Shown piece by piece: positions 11,806 through 23,566 of a stretch of 64,000 nt of DNA. This stretch comes from Rhynchopus sp. YZ270_cl-10. Lineage: Eukaryota > Euglenozoa > Diplonemea > Diplonemida > Diplonemidae. Location: assembly GCA_964035575.1 (NCBI GenBank), contig OZ037910.1, positions 806,001 through 870,000 of the forward strand, written 5' to 3'. Under the pieces are notes generated by a model that did not search any database, was not told where the DNA came from, and worked only from the letters and a program-made list of their open reading frames with translations. The first letter of the stretch is position 1. Each line of letters starts with the position of its first letter. The translations under genes and the position numbers were made by a program.

Positions 11806-12508
11806 TACCCACCCCGTTTTTTGTTAAAACTGATATTACCCCGTTCCCTATTACAACACTTTCCCCATTTTTTTTGTGTTGACATTTACACTAAAAAAAA
11901 GTATTCGGTCCTTCTTGTTTTAACCCCCAACATTTTATCTTTTGTTATGCAGAATGGCAAAATGAAAAAAATTGGGGGAGGAAAGGTCGATTTTTCTTTC
12001 ACTAAAGGAAAAGCTTTTGCTTTTTACGAAGGGAAGAAACCTCCTTTTTTTTTTTCCCCCTCTTTTTTTTTTTTTTGGTCAGGTATCCGAGTCTCTTGTT
12101 CTTGGTCTGTGCGTTTTTTTTGTATTGTTGTTCTTTTTTATTCATATTTGAAAGATGTGCTGTACCCTGAGCGTTCAGTTGTCATCTTCTCAAGATTTTC
12201 CTTTTTTTTTTCATTTCATTTGCCAAATTACCCAATGAGCGTGGGGGTTAACCTTTCCAATATTTAACCAAAGGTGTGTACCCAGGTACGTGGCATGTGG
12301 GGCTTTTTCCATTCCCCACACCCACGCACTCTTCCTCCTTTTGTCTCTTTTCCCCCTCCCCCCCCCCCTTCTCCCTTTAAGATAACCATTCCCCCGCCCT
12401 CCCTCCCCCCAGCAGAATGAAAAACAGTCTCCCCGCCCAACCCCTCCTTTTTTCAAATTAGTGTGTATCTCACACCTTTTACCCTCAAAATTAACCTTCA
12501 GTTTTTAG

Positions 12509-12640
12509 CTATCAGATGTAAAACCACAAAATAGGATTGTAGGACCGCATGGTTGGGGGTGTCCATCCACCCCCAGCATTGTCATACCAAAAGGTACACT
12601 ATTTCGATGCCTTTTGTATTTTTTTTTTCAAGCCAACTTT
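12509..12640 (+). repeat. C element, full length
   Basis: The order is ATCAGATGTAAA-CCAC, GTAGGACCGCATGGTTGGGG, a GGGTGTCC/CACCC self-complementary core, CATACC-AAAGGTACACT, and a TTTGTATTT tail with a T-run. It lies 100 bp before the carboxypeptidase start. Confidence 0.8.
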
Positions 12641-12739
12641 ATGACCTTTTTCCATCCTCCCTCCTCCTCCTCCTCATTTCCCTTTCACCAAGCATTCTCA
12701 GGGAAAACACACACACACTAATACAAGAGAACAACAACA

Positions 12740-14230
12740 ATGCGCCTTTCAAGCGCACTGCTGTGCCTCACCATGCTGCATAAGGTAGCAGGCGAGGTGC
12801 CAGGGGACCGTGTTGGGTCGCTCCCCGGCTTCAGCGGGACCCTCCCGACCAAGCATTGGTCTGGATACATCAAGGTGCAGAACCCCCACGGCGGCAACGC
12901 CTTCCTCCACTACTACCTCGTAGAGAACAGCGAACAGAAGGCCGACGCACCGACACTGCTTTGGAACAACGGCGGCCCCGGGTCCTCCTCGCTCATGGGG
13001 ATGATGACCGAGAACGGTCCGTACACCTTGAACGACGATTCCTACAACACACAGGAGTACAAGGACACAGGGGTGCCCACAGTGTTCCTCAACCCAAACA
13101 GCTGGCACACAGCCGGCGTCAATGTGCTCTACGTGGAGCACCCGGTACCAACCGGGTTTTCCTACTGCGACACCCCGCCCTGTGGAGGGTGGAATGACAG
13201 TTCCCAGGCGGTGGTGCAGTATGAGTTTTTGGTAGGATTCTTTGCGGCGTACCCGGAGCTGGCGAAGAACCGTTTCTTTGCGACCGGAGAGTCCTACGCT
13301 GGGGTGTTGATTCCGACGGTCTCGATGCAGATTCTGGAGCACCGTACCGGGGAGAACAAGAACACCGCACCGTGGAACCTTGAGGGGTATGCGCTCGGCA
13401 ACGACTGCCCCGGAAACCAGGTGGAGACCTGCACACCGTACAGCGGGTGGATCGGTGCGAAGACTGCGGTGGAGTTCCGCTTCTACCACGGCATGATCAA
13501 GGAGGAGACCTACCAGAAGATCGTCACCGCCTGCAAGGACTACTGGTACCAGTACGACGCACCCCCAGAGCCATGCAAATCGCTCATCGGCGACCCCATC
13601 CGCCCTGTCATCTCCGAAGCAGGCGACACCTACAACATGGGTGGAGGGTACTTCCTCTACGATCAATGCCAGCCAGACCTGGAGGCCCTCTCTGGCAAGG
13701 GAAGGGACGTCCCCACACCGGACAGAGAAGGTGCGTTGGACAGAGCAATGCTGAGGGAGCCGTACAACTTGACTGCAGGGGAATACGCATGCGGGCAGGA
13801 GCGTGCGAGCCATGAGTGGTTGAACCTTGCGGCAGTGCAGAAGGCGATCAACGTCGAGCTTGTGGACAAAACCTCCTTCGAGTGGAGCACCGGGCTGAAC
13901 TACACATACACCGCGCACAGTCTGGTGGAGACGTACAACCACACGCTCATTGAGAACTTCAGGATCTGGCAGTACTCTGGCGATGCCGACCCGTGTGTGC
14001 CGTACATCGGAACACAGAAGTGGATCGACAGCCTCAAGATCCCCATCGAGGCCAACTGGCGTCCCTGGACCGCCCCCGGCACCATGCCCGTCACAGGATA
14101 CGTCACAAAGTACGCCAAGAACGGCTTCACCTTCGTCACAATCAGAGATGCCGGCCACATGTCCCCCAGAAACAAGCCACGTGAGCTGCTCTACATGATC
14201 AAATCCTTCCTGAGTGACTCCAAGCTCTAA
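12740..14230 (+). CDS. serine carboxypeptidase (peptidase family S10), secreted or lysosomal
   Basis: A single exon encodes 496 residues, close to the usual S10 length. The start ATG 12740 gives a signal peptide (MRLSSALLCLTMLHKVAGEV). The catalytic triad is visible: S185 in GESYAG, D417 in SGDADPCVPYIG and H473 in RDAGHMSPRNKP. The substrate-binding NGGPGSSSL motif lies near residue 78, and several Cys pairs are present. These enzymes remove C-terminal residues from proteins in acidic compartments, so digestion of phagocytosed food is the likely role. GC content is clearly higher than in the spacers. A long open frame on the opposite strand is a by-product of this composition, not a gene. 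Confidence 0.97.
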   Translation: MRLSSALLCLTMLHKVAGEVPGDRVGSLPGFSGTLPTKHWSGYIKVQNPHGGNAFLHYYLVENSEQKADAPTLLWNNGGPGSSSLMGMMTENGPYTLNDDSYNTQEYKDTGVPTVFLNPNSWHTAGVNVLYVEHPVPTGFSYCDTPPCGGWNDSSQAVVQYEFLVGFFAAYPELAKNRFFATGESYAGVLIPTVSMQILEHRTGENKNTAPWNLEGYALGNDCPGNQVETCTPYSGWIGAKTAVEFRFYHGMIKEETYQKIVTACKDYWYQYDAPPEPCKSLIGDPIRPVISEAGDTYNMGGGYFLYDQCQPDLEALSGKGRDVPTPDREGALDRAMLREPYNLTAGEYACGQERASHEWLNLAAVQKAINVELVDKTSFEWSTGLNYTYTAHSLVETYNHTLIENFRIWQYSGDADPCVPYIGTQKWIDSLKIPIEANWRPWTAPGTMPVTGYVTKYAKNGFTFVTIRDAGHMSPRNKPRELLYMIKSFLSDSKL

Positions 14231-15363
14231 TCATGCAATTCGTTAAATGAAAAATGGGGCAAATATTCAATGTTATAAACTGGGTCAAAATGGTGATTTT
14301 TCCATATTTTTTTTCTCTTTGCGATGTTCTCTTTTTAGCGTAGCTTTTCTAGAGAAACATATTTTTTTCCCCCCCCTCTGACAGAAACCTCCACCAAATC
14401 GTCCAAAAGCAAGCTTTTTTGTGAATAATTCAAAATGCGGAGATTTGCACCGTCGAATTCATAAACGTTCCCCCGCCCCATCCCCTTGCGCCCCTCTTTT
14501 TTTGTGTGTGAAAAGTAGTACTTTTTTTGTATAAGCACTCTCGTTGTTGCTGACAAAAGCGGTTGTTTTAAGCGATTTTTTTTTTGTTTCTGTTGATAAC
14601 AAATATGAAAAACCAAAACGTGCAATATAGAACATAAAGTGTGTATTTTGCGTTATTTCTTCTTTTTCTTTCTTGGATCATGGTTATTCCTGTTCCGAAG
14701 TGCATACACGCCACGTTTACGCACCTATACATTGTCCAACATTTTTTTCTGATCCTTTTTTATTCAAAAGAAGGTAACTAAACGAGGTTAGATTCATTCT
14801 GATCAAAATTTTTCAAAAAGTTTGGGTACATTTAGTGTCCCCATATACTGTTCTGTTCAGTGGAATAGAAGGTATTTGAAATAATTCTTTTTTCTCTTTG
14901 TGACAGAAAACCCGCCCCTATACCCACTGATTCTATTGACAGAAAATAGAGTGTAATTTTTTTCAACATTTTATTTTTTTCCATTTCACTTCGGATCTAT
15001 ATCACATGAGAGTCATCATGACCATAGATCTACCACGTAATCTCCATTCATTACACCAACAAATGAACGCAGGACGACGAAATAACTAACCCCCCACGAA
15101 ACGGCGGGTATGAGGGGACCACCCAAACTATCAAAAAAAAACCCCCCCCCCCAAAAAAATTACCACCTTCCAGAAAAAACCCCCTCCAAAACCCCCTAAT
15201 AAGTAACCCTTTTTTTGTTTTTTTTTTAGTACCCCTTCTCTGCGTCTGCCTGGGTGAGACCTACGCTTTACACCTCATTTTCAACACTTCTCTCTCTTTC
15301 TCTCTGCCTTTCTCGTATTCTTGATTTTCTCCCTTTTTATTATTTTGCGATTCTTTTCCCTTT
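14231..15363. other. spacer between the carboxypeptidase and IQ-motif genes
   Basis: No gene is seen. It holds a B2-like hairpin (14774-14812: CTAA, ACGAG, TTAG) and an F element (14838-14890), with homopolymer runs. A C/T-rich leader precedes the ATG at 15364. Confidence 0.65.
14838..14890 (+). repeat. F element
   Basis: It contains CTGTTC-AGTG-GAATAG, a short stem with one G-T pair, followed by GGTATTTGAAATAATT. Sister copies lie at 24722, 25975, 42863, 49865 and 61960. Confidence 0.65.
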
Positions 15364-17698
15364 ATGGGGAATAAACATCCGAAGGAAAAATATGTTGAAA
15401 AGGAAGAAAGCGGGAAGCGAGAAGCGGACAAGGAGAAAACCGATGATGAGAACAACGACAACGAGATTCAAGAGGTTAGCTCAGAAGGCGAGGAAAGCGA
15501 GACCACAACAACAGACGCACGACGCGACCCTGAGACAAACAACCACGTTCTCGAGGAGTACAGCCATCTCACGTTCTTCGCAAACCACTTCGTCGAACAA
15601 ACCCCTTTTGACACCTTAATTGTCAAAAAGCTTGCGGTCCATACACAACGCTGTTACTTTAGACAGACCCTTTTTAAACGCACCGAAGCCATTGCAGAAA
15701 TGAAAGAAGTTCTTACCCTTTGTGAAGACATGGGCACTGTAGTACGCGCACTATCTTACTACGAACACGCCCGTCTTCTCATTTGGGCCGTAGATTATGA
15801 AGGCAGCGCTCTGTCAGCCAAAATGCTCTCCCAAGAAGCAAACAGTCTACTCGAGGACAGCAAACTTCTCTTGAAAAGGGTTCTTAACGTCGAGATTGAT
15901 GATGCAGAAGCCTCCGCCGGTATTGACATAGGAGTGGAAATGACGGAGGAGGTGGAAGTAGATTTGGATGGAACGCCAATATCTTCTGCACCCCCGTCAA
16001 ACTCTGCCCCAAATTCCGCACCACCTTCACGACCAACCTCCGCAAACGCAGCACGATCGCGACCCACTTCAGCAGCAGCCTCCGCAGAACCGATGCGACG
16101 CTCTCAAAGAAAAAGCTGGGTTCGTGACGTACCCATGAATATGTCTCTCTCGCTCTCTGGGCGGCCAGGCTCAGCCTCGAAAGAAAACAAAACACAGCTT
16201 ACAGTTCCGGACAATGAGGAGGTGGCGGTGGAGGTGGAGGTGGAGATGCCTGTAGAAGAGTCTGCTGCCCCAACCCCCGACCCCATCCAAACAACGTCAC
16301 CAGGACTCCCGCCCCTGCAGCTGCCACCGTCAAGACGGCGGTCAACAGTGCACTTCGTTGAAGAAGGGGGTGAGGAGAACGTTGGTCGTCCTCCCATCTC
16401 AAAGCCTGCCATCAATATACCCAGTCTCTCGCCAAGGGGGGGTGGTGGTGGTGGTGGTGGTGGTGGGGGTGGCTTTTCCCCGCGTGGAGCAGGCTCGCCC
16501 CGTATGCTAGGTGAAGGGTCACCCTCACGCAAGCGGCAGGTCTCCTCGCGCGCGTTGAAGTCAGGAAGAAAAGTCCCGCTGAACTTCCTCAGAAGCGCGC
16601 CGAGTGCTATGAGTCTTGTATGTTACCTCCCCCCACCCCATTGACACATTGTGTTTACATCCGACTGGGCAGTCGCATGCAATTAGAGGTGCATCAAATA
16701 TCTACCGCTTTTTTTCGACATTCTGTGCATTCTTTTTATCTGCAGATCTTATCATGAAAAAGAAGAAAAAAACCGAACACTAATACAACCAAGTTTTTCA
16801 AACCGAATACATTTCAAACACATTCCATTTCCTCCCCTCATCTTCACCCCCCTTTTTGTATCAAAATGCCTTCAAACACATCAGAAACAACCTATCCGAC
16901 GGGAGTCTGTAGTAGTAGATCGTGACTGCGAACTGCGAGAGAAATGGAGCAAAGGCGACGAGCAGGACAAAGAAGCGTACCTCTTTGAACAGCTCAAGCT
17001 TGTGTACGATTTGCTGGCAGATTTTTACTACTTGGAGATGAAGCGGCACCCGGACACGACGTCGCTGCACCGACACTTTCAGAAGCTGGCAACAGCGTCA
17101 CGCCTGCAGAGCATTGCTTTTTATAAGAGCCGACAGCCTGGGGTGCTCCTCTCCCCCGACATCGCAGAGCAGTACAAACAGCTTGGCGACCTCTACAGCA
17201 CAGCGTGCCTCCTGAAGGAGGCGGAGGAAGCCTTCCAGACCGCCTCGCGCTACGAAAACGGGCAGCTCATCCGCGGTGTGTCCATCCTCTGGAAGGCGAA
17301 GCTGCAGCAGGCCAACGACGACTACCAGCTCAAGAAGGCGACCATAAAAATCCAGTCCATGTTCCGCGCCTGGCGCGATCGCAAATACATCGAAGTCATC
17401 AAAAAGGAGAAAGGCGACGAAGGCGGGCTCGCACCGTACGAAGTGGCCATGCGGAGAAGGGTCCTCCCGATGTGTCCATCCTGTGGGGTATGCAGTTTTT
17501 TTTTTTGTTTTTGTTTTGTTTGATGCGCAGGAGACACGGCTGCATTCCCTCAGACTTCCATTTGGGTATAGGGTGCGTCAGCTCTCAGCTGCACCGAAAC
17601 CTTGAAAATAATAACAAAAAATTCAAAAAAAAATCCTTCAGGAACACCAAGGTGGGTCACATTGTGCCGGATGTGGTGACAAGCTTACCATGCGATAA
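15364..17698 (+). CDS. unidentified protein with helical repeats, IQ motif and C-terminal zinc ribbon
   Basis: Exons are 15364-16617, 16885-17487 and 17642-17698, giving 637 residues. I do not recognise the family. The N-terminus is charged and low in complexity. Residues about 60-175 are TPR-like helices (FANHFVEQTPFDTL onward), followed by a Ser/Pro/Ala-rich linker with a poly-Gly run near 360. Exon 2 encodes further helices (LADFYYLEMKRHPDTTSLHR, then LGDLYSTACLLKEAEEAF) and an IQ calmodulin-binding motif, IKIQSMFRAWRDRKY. The gene closes with CPSCG at the end of exon 2 and HCAGCGDKL in exon 3, a four-cysteine zinc ribbon completed only by splicing. Both introns begin GTATG and are phase 0. 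A D-family fragment (ACTAATACAACCAAGTTTT) lies in intron 1. Confidence 0.8.
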
Positions 17699-18145
17699 AG
17701 AAACCTATTTGACCATTTCCCCTCACCCTCCTCTACTTTCTTTTTTTTTAAAGCACCCTCTTTTTCAAGGGGTGATGTTCTTTTGTTACTTCGCCTTTGA
17801 ACCCCCCTTTCCCCCCCTTCTCCCCGCTCTGTTTATCAACAACGGGAAAAACAAGCAGAAAAAGCCCCACATCACCACCCCCACCCTCAAGATAGAATGA
17901 TTCGGAAAAAAAAAACTCTTATCACTCTCCCCCTTTTTATCTAAACCTTTTTTGCTTTCACGATGGGAGTGACAAATGATTTATGAAAGTGAAATGTCAA
18001 ATAAGTCGCTTGTTATGACAACTGATTTCCTTGTTATTTCATTTTTGTCATTTTCACTTGTCGCTTGTCACTGGGTCCCGTCGTGTTATTCCATCCTCCA
18101 CCCCTCTCCTCCCTCCTCCCCTCTCCCCCCGGCACCAACACCCAG
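17699..18145. other. spacer upstream of the VIT/vWA gene
   Basis: Low-complexity C/T-rich DNA. The only structured item is the inverted-repeat element at 17959-18085, ending about 60 bp before the start codon. Confidence 0.7.
17959..18085. mobile_element. inverted-repeat (MITE-like) element upstream of the VIT/vWA gene
   Basis: The left end CACGATGGGAGTGACAA and the complement of the right end (CACGACGGGA, then GTGACAAG) match. The interior is made of GTGACAA/ACTTGTCA variants. The end motif CACGAYGG resembles the elements at 26885, 58244 and 58663. Confidence 0.65.
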
Positions 18146-21011
18146 ATGTCGCACACAGACTACCATGCAATGCTAGGACCACAACACCCAAGCCCGTCTG
18201 CGCCCCCTCTTGGGGGTGACCCTTTGGGAACCACCACAGGCAGTTTGCACAGCGCCGTTTTAGGCACGTCTACGGGGAAGGTGGATGTAGGTGCGGTACA
18301 TGCACCTCTCACCATCGATGTCCCTGCGAAGGCACCACCGGTACCTATGCTGCATGGGGGTGCGTCGGGGAACGCCACCTTAACCAAACTGAACATCCAC
18401 GTAGAGGTGCACGTTGCCACCGCATTTGTCGCAGTGAGCGGGTCGTTCCGTGTCCCCCAGGATCAAATTGCGTCTGCAGACCCATATCACTTCATCCTCC
18501 CGCTTACCGAAGAGGGTGTCATGACAAGCGCTACCTTGCATACAAACCCAACACATATTCACCCTAGAGGCCCTTCACCAGAAATGTACTGGGAGTCTAT
18601 CGTAGGAGAAGCGGAAACCGGATCGGCAGCGGTGGCTTCTCATTCGGAATATGACCCTTCTGTTACAAAACTTCCGATTAACGTTCTTCCGGGGGATGTA
18701 GTGTGCTTTGATGTGACGTATATGCAGCCGTTGGTGTATGACCATAACACCTTCTTGTACACCCTGCTAATCCCCTTAGGAAAACGTCGTGGAAGCTATG
18801 GGGAGTATTTCGGGTATGGAACGACCATGGCGGATGTCTGTCAGGTGTCCTGCCATCTCCATGCAAACGGCGCGCAATGGGTTCCGGTCATCGAAAGCAT
18901 ACCGATGGCGACTGCTGGTCTAGGCAACGGATCGGCCATGAACACATGGATTCACTCTGTTGCAGGGGATTGGGATAATAAGGACCTATATGTCTCCTAT
19001 CGCCTCATGAATCAAACCGTCTCCGCAACCCTTTTGGTGCAGGACACCACCATGCAGTACCAAACCCCCCCGGCCCTCTCCCCGGAGTTGGTTGCGGTAA
19101 TTGATAAGACCGGGTTTGTGAAGAGCAGTGCTCATAATATGGTGGCCCCCGGGACAACACCACTGACCATTGTGTTAAATCCGCCTGCGGTTCCGGCAGG
19201 GCAGACAGGAAGGTTTGCGAGAAGTGTTGTGTTCATTTTGGATAAATCCGGGTCAATGTCTGGTGGACCTCTAAACTCCGCGATCCAAGCCCTCAACTCA
19301 GCGCTAGCTGGGTTGCAGTTCCCAGATGCCAGCTTCCCAGGAGACAGCTTCGCGATCATCGCATTCAATAATGAGTTTATCGAGATCTGTCCTCTCACCA
19401 CAGCCACTGCCCTGTCAATCGAAGAAGCCCAAGGTCTTGTCCAAAGCATCCAGGCCGGTGGGACGACCAACATTCACGAACCAATCAAGCGTGCCTTCAA
19501 CATTCTGAGCGACTGTGGAAGGGCGTCGCTTCCGTTTGTTGTTCTCGTATGTCAAATCTCCCCCATTTTTTTGCTGAATTGAGTAAATAATGCTCTGTTT
19601 GGTATCAAGAGGGAGTGGGCTTTTTTTTTCAAATTACATTTGGTTTTCAGATGGCCCTAACAATATTCACGTTTGGCAATTTATTCCCTATTTTTTAGCA
19701 TTCCTCGTTGGGTCTGCCCACCATTATTTTCCCCCTTATCAGATCACAGACGGCTGCGTCCACGACGAATTTGACATTGTGAAGTTTGTGAAGTTTCAAG
19801 CAAACAAGAACGCGGCGGCTGTACCACGCATTCTCACCTTTGGGTTGGGGAAGCATTGCAATACGTACTTTTTGAAGATGTTGAGTGTCTTGGGACGGGG
19901 ACATGCGGCATCGTCCTTGGACATGAGCTCACCGGGGGTGATTAAGTCACGTATGTGCCGACTCATCAACATGGCGACCGGTCCGGTGTTAACGAATATA
20001 AGTGTACGTATGCAAAACGAAGCGGAGCTGCAGGCCGAGCTCACACCATACCCCCTGCCCGACCTGACCTGTGGTGCGCCCCTGGTCATCTCAGGGCGTA
20101 TGCCGACGTCGCAGATACCGCATACCATCTTCATCTGTGGGACCTCGTGGGATGGCTCTCCAGTGCGCATCCCTGTGAGCCCTGAGAGCACCCCAGTCCC
20201 GCTCTCGAAGCTCCACACAAAGAAGTCCCTCGACTCCCTCCTGGCGCAGATGTGGGTTGCGAAGATGGGTGGGGAAGCCAAGGAGGAGGCTGCGCTGAGG
20301 GAGCAGGCCGTCAATACGTCTGTTGTGACAGGGGTGCCGTGTGCGGCTACGACGTATGGCATTTTACTGTAACAAAATATGAACTCCCTTTAAACTTACC
20401 CACCTCAATTCAACCGTTTTCTTTAATTTGCGACATTTTCATACTACAAAGAGACCTGAATGCCATACTGTGGTACTACGCCCTATCCTATCCTCGCAAA
20501 TTTACTCATTTTAGCTGCTTTCGGGTCAATTTCTTTCTTTTGCCACCGCTTTTGTGGAACAATTATGATGATACCTTTATCCAACAGGACGGTGCTCTGC
20601 CCCATGACGCCACAGGAGCACCACGACTACCAAAACAAGAAGTCTGCTGCGAAGACGGCGTCTGACCGGAAGAAGCTTGCGGGTGTTGCGATCGGTGCTG
20701 CTGCTGGTGCGGGCATTATTCTGGGGCTGTGTGTGGGTGGGGCGCTGGCGTTTGGTTTGACAGATGCCGGGATCTCAGGGTTTGGCGCTGGCGGGTTTTT
20801 CTCTGGTGGTGGGTCGAGGGGGTTTAGTGGCGGGAATATGGGCGGTGGTGGTGGCAATGTCGACTGCTGCTGCTGCTTCGACGTCTGTTGCGACGGTGAC
20901 GACGGCTGCCATGTCGACTGCGATGGCTGCGACTGTGACTGTGATTGTGGTGACTGCGGAGGCGACTGTGGCGGTGACTGTGGAGGTTGTGATTGTGGTG
21001 GGGGCTGCTGA
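18146..21011 (+). CDS. VIT + von Willebrand factor A domain protein with Cys/Asp/Gly-rich tail
   Basis: Exons are 18146-19546, 19743-20353 and 20588-21011, giving 811 residues. A VIT (inter-alpha-trypsin) domain (LNIHVEVHVATAFVAVSGSF, then IASADPYHFILPLTEE) spans about residues 75-215. A vWA domain follows with the metal-binding site DKSGSMS (D366); exon 2 restores its FVVL-ITDG strand and second metal-site aspartate. Exon 3 encodes a Gly/Ala-rich hydrophobic stretch (LAGVAIGAAAGAGIILGLCV), a GGG-rich linker, and a final segment of about 50 residues made almost wholly of Cys, Asp and Gly. There is no signal peptide. VIT/vWA proteins usually bind partners in a metal-dependent way. The Cys/Asp tail could bind metal or be lipid-modified, which is inference. 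The start ATG 18146 is the first in frame after the spacer. Confidence 0.9.
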
Positions 21012-21569
21012 AAAGAATTTATTTGCTCGAATATACGAGAATCGTCACATAACAATACCACTCTGTTTTTAGATAATTGCCGAATTACTCCCTATTACCC
21101 ATTCACTCAGGGACACTAATTCGAGCGATCAATGAAAAAAAAAAACTCTATTTTTTTCCCCTTTGTTTTCGTTTCTTTTGACTGAATATCTATCTAAAAA
21201 AGGGTATATTTTTGTTCTGATGAAAAAGACCATCTATTCTGTGGGTAGATTACCAAATAACGTTATGCGTTATACGCACAGAAATGCTGGGATGCCCGCA
21301 AAGAACTTCAACCCGGGATTCGAAAACCCAGGGAGTGTCAGTGTCTTGCGTCCCGGTGTCTTCACTAAAAACACAACTTCACAATTTTTTTGTTCATATA
21401 GCGGGTATGGGGTGTACCAATGTACGTTTTCCTGGTATTTGGTAGTTCGGTTTGAGGATTTTGCACCTTACATTTTATTATTTTGATTGTCCGCAGAGTA
21501 CTAAAACCTGGTTTTTGCGAATGGGGCAAAAAATGCATATTGCTGTGCTTAGGAAAAAGAGATATTGTA
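21012..21569. other. spacer downstream of the VIT/vWA gene
   Basis: No gene is seen. It contains a partial B1-like piece (21338-21390: CAGTGTCTTGCGTCCCGG onward) and A/T-rich unique DNA up to the large inverted-repeat element. Confidence 0.6.
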
Positions 21570-21593
21570 GGCTGATTGACGCCGGGCTTGGCC

Positions 21594-22110
21594 GGTGGTG
21601 ATCGGTGGTGATCGGTGGTGATCGGTGGTGATCGGTGGTGATCGGTGGTGATCGGTGGTGATCGGTGGTGATCGGTGGTGATCGGTGGTGATCGGTGGTG
21701 ATCGACGGTGATCGGTGGTGATCGGTGGTGATCGGTGGTGATCGATGGTGATCGACGGTGATCGGTGGTGATCGCCGGTGATCGGTGGTGATCGGTGCGT
21801 GGTCGGTGGTGGTCGGTGGTGATCGGTGATGATCGGTGCTGATCGGTGCTGATCGGTGAGTGGTCGGTGGTGGTCGATGGTGATCGATGGTGATCGATGG
21901 TGATCGGTGGTGATCGATGGTAATCGATGGTGATCGGTGGTGATCGCCGGTGATCGGTGGTGATCGGTGCGTGGTCGGTGGTGGTCGGTGGTGATCGGTG
22001 CTGATCGGTGCTGATCGGTGAGTGGTCGGTGGTGGTCGATGGTGATCGATGGTGAGCGGTGCTGATCGGTGCTGATCGGTGGCGATCGGTGCGTGATCGG
22101 TGGTAATCGC
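21594..22110. repeat. decamer satellite, left block
   Basis: About 50 tandem copies of GTGGTGATCG with point variants (GATGGTGATCG, GTGCTGATCG). It has the same orientation as the right block at 23567. Confidence 0.97.
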
Positions 22111-22517
22111 TAGAAATGGGTAGCTATTACCGTATAGAGCACCCACGAGCTTGTCTCTCAGGTGTTAGGTTTGTATGTGATGAAAATTTCAAAAAGTGAG
22201 ATAACCATCACACATGGCCAGTATCGCCATGAAATGAGGCCAATGCGACATTGGAGGCCCACTTTTGACACTTTGGGCCAAATTTAGTTATGTACGTGAA
22301 TCTCCTTGAAAAAAATTTCGTGATTTTTTGGTGTAGCGCCTTAACCGATTCCCCGTGTTTCTACCAGTTGTCATGCCGATAAGGGGGGGAAGAGGTGTTG
22401 GGAAAAAATTGTTTTTTTTTCCTTGGTGAGCTTTTAAATGCCGGCATTTGCATTTCCGGAATCCGTCCAGCCAGTGGTGGGGCCAATTTGCCGAAATGAA
22501 ACAAGTTCTCGTTTTTG

Positions 22518-22862
22518 GAGTATACACAGTATACACAGTATACACAGTATACACAGTATACACAGTATACACAGTATACACAGTATACACAGCATACACA
22601 GTATACACAGTATACACAGTATACACAGTATACACAGTATACACAGTATACACAGTATACACAGTATACACAGTATACACAGTATACACAGTATACACAG
22701 TATACACAGTATACACAGTATACACAGTATACACAGTATACACAGTATACACAGTATACACAGTATACACAGTATACACAGTATACACAGTATACACAGT
22801 ATACACAGTATACACAGTATACACAGTATACACAGTATACACAGTATACACAGTATACACGG
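22518..22862. repeat. 9-mer satellite
   Basis: About 38 nearly perfect copies of GTATACACA. One copy has GCATACACA near 22591. All six frames stay open, so spurious long frames arise here. Confidence 0.98.
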
Positions 22863-22872
22863 GGGATTGGGA

Positions 22873-23106
22873 GTACAGTACAGTACAGTACAGTACAGTA
22901 CAGTACAGTACAGTACAGTACAGTACAGTACAGTACAGTACAGTACAGTACAGTACAGTACAGTACAGTACAGTACAGTACAGTACAGTACAGTACAGTA
23001 CAGTACAGTACAGTACAGTACAGTACAGTACAGTACAGTACAGTACAGTACAGTACAGTACAGTACAGTACAGTACAGTACAGTACAGTACAGTACAGTA
23101 CAGTAC
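22873..23106. repeat. 5-mer satellite
   Basis: About 46 perfect copies of GTACA, starting 11 bases after the 9-mer array. Perfection suggests recent expansion. Confidence 0.98.
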
Positions 23107-23566
23107 CCCATATGTTAGAGCCTGAGAAAAAAATCGAAGTCAAAATGACCTCGAGGTACAGGTCAGATTTGTGAACCAGTTGTGAATCGGTTGAACCAGG
23201 AGTTTGTCCCAAAATATTTTTCCGCCAATTTTTGCCCGCAAAAAATCGGGTAGGGGGGAAATTGATTTTGGCTCTCAGGAATCTGTGGGTGCTCTGATGG
23301 GGTCAACTTGCGCTGAGAAATGAGTATTTTTGACCTAAAATGCATGAGTCAGTTTTTACATGATTTTGGTGTTTTTTTTGGGTTTTGTATGGATTTTTTG
23401 GTCAGTACATAATCTGCGGTGATCAAAAGTACCATATTCCTTCGGCAATGGCCTCAAAGGGCATTTCTATGACCTGGACATGGGGGTCAGTCTCCACTTC
23501 TGACCACCTAAAATTACGTCATATACACGGTTATACCCAAAAACTGACCAAGAAACTTTCCCAGTG

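Larger units (their letters stand above)
11507..12739. other. spacer between the metalloprotease and carboxypeptidase genes
   Basis: No gene is seen. It contains a B1-like element (11622-11668), an H-type hairpin (11709-11750), a partial C element (11757-11805) and a full C element (12509-12640), separated by T- and C-rich low-complexity DNA. Confidence 0.7.

Noticed and set aside
12749-14158. 469-residue open frame antisense to the carboxypeptidase gene
   Set aside because: It mirrors a high-GC coding exon, has no recognisable domain, and codon bias explains it. The + strand frame has a full catalytic triad.
15364-15381. N-myristoylation signal at MGNKHPK
   Set aside because: Gly2 is present, but the usual Ser/Thr at position 6 is not, so the evidence is too weak to call.
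22288-23212. Several 190-283-residue open frames on both strands
   Set aside because: They are translations of the 9-mer and 5-mer satellites, whose units contain no stop in any frame.
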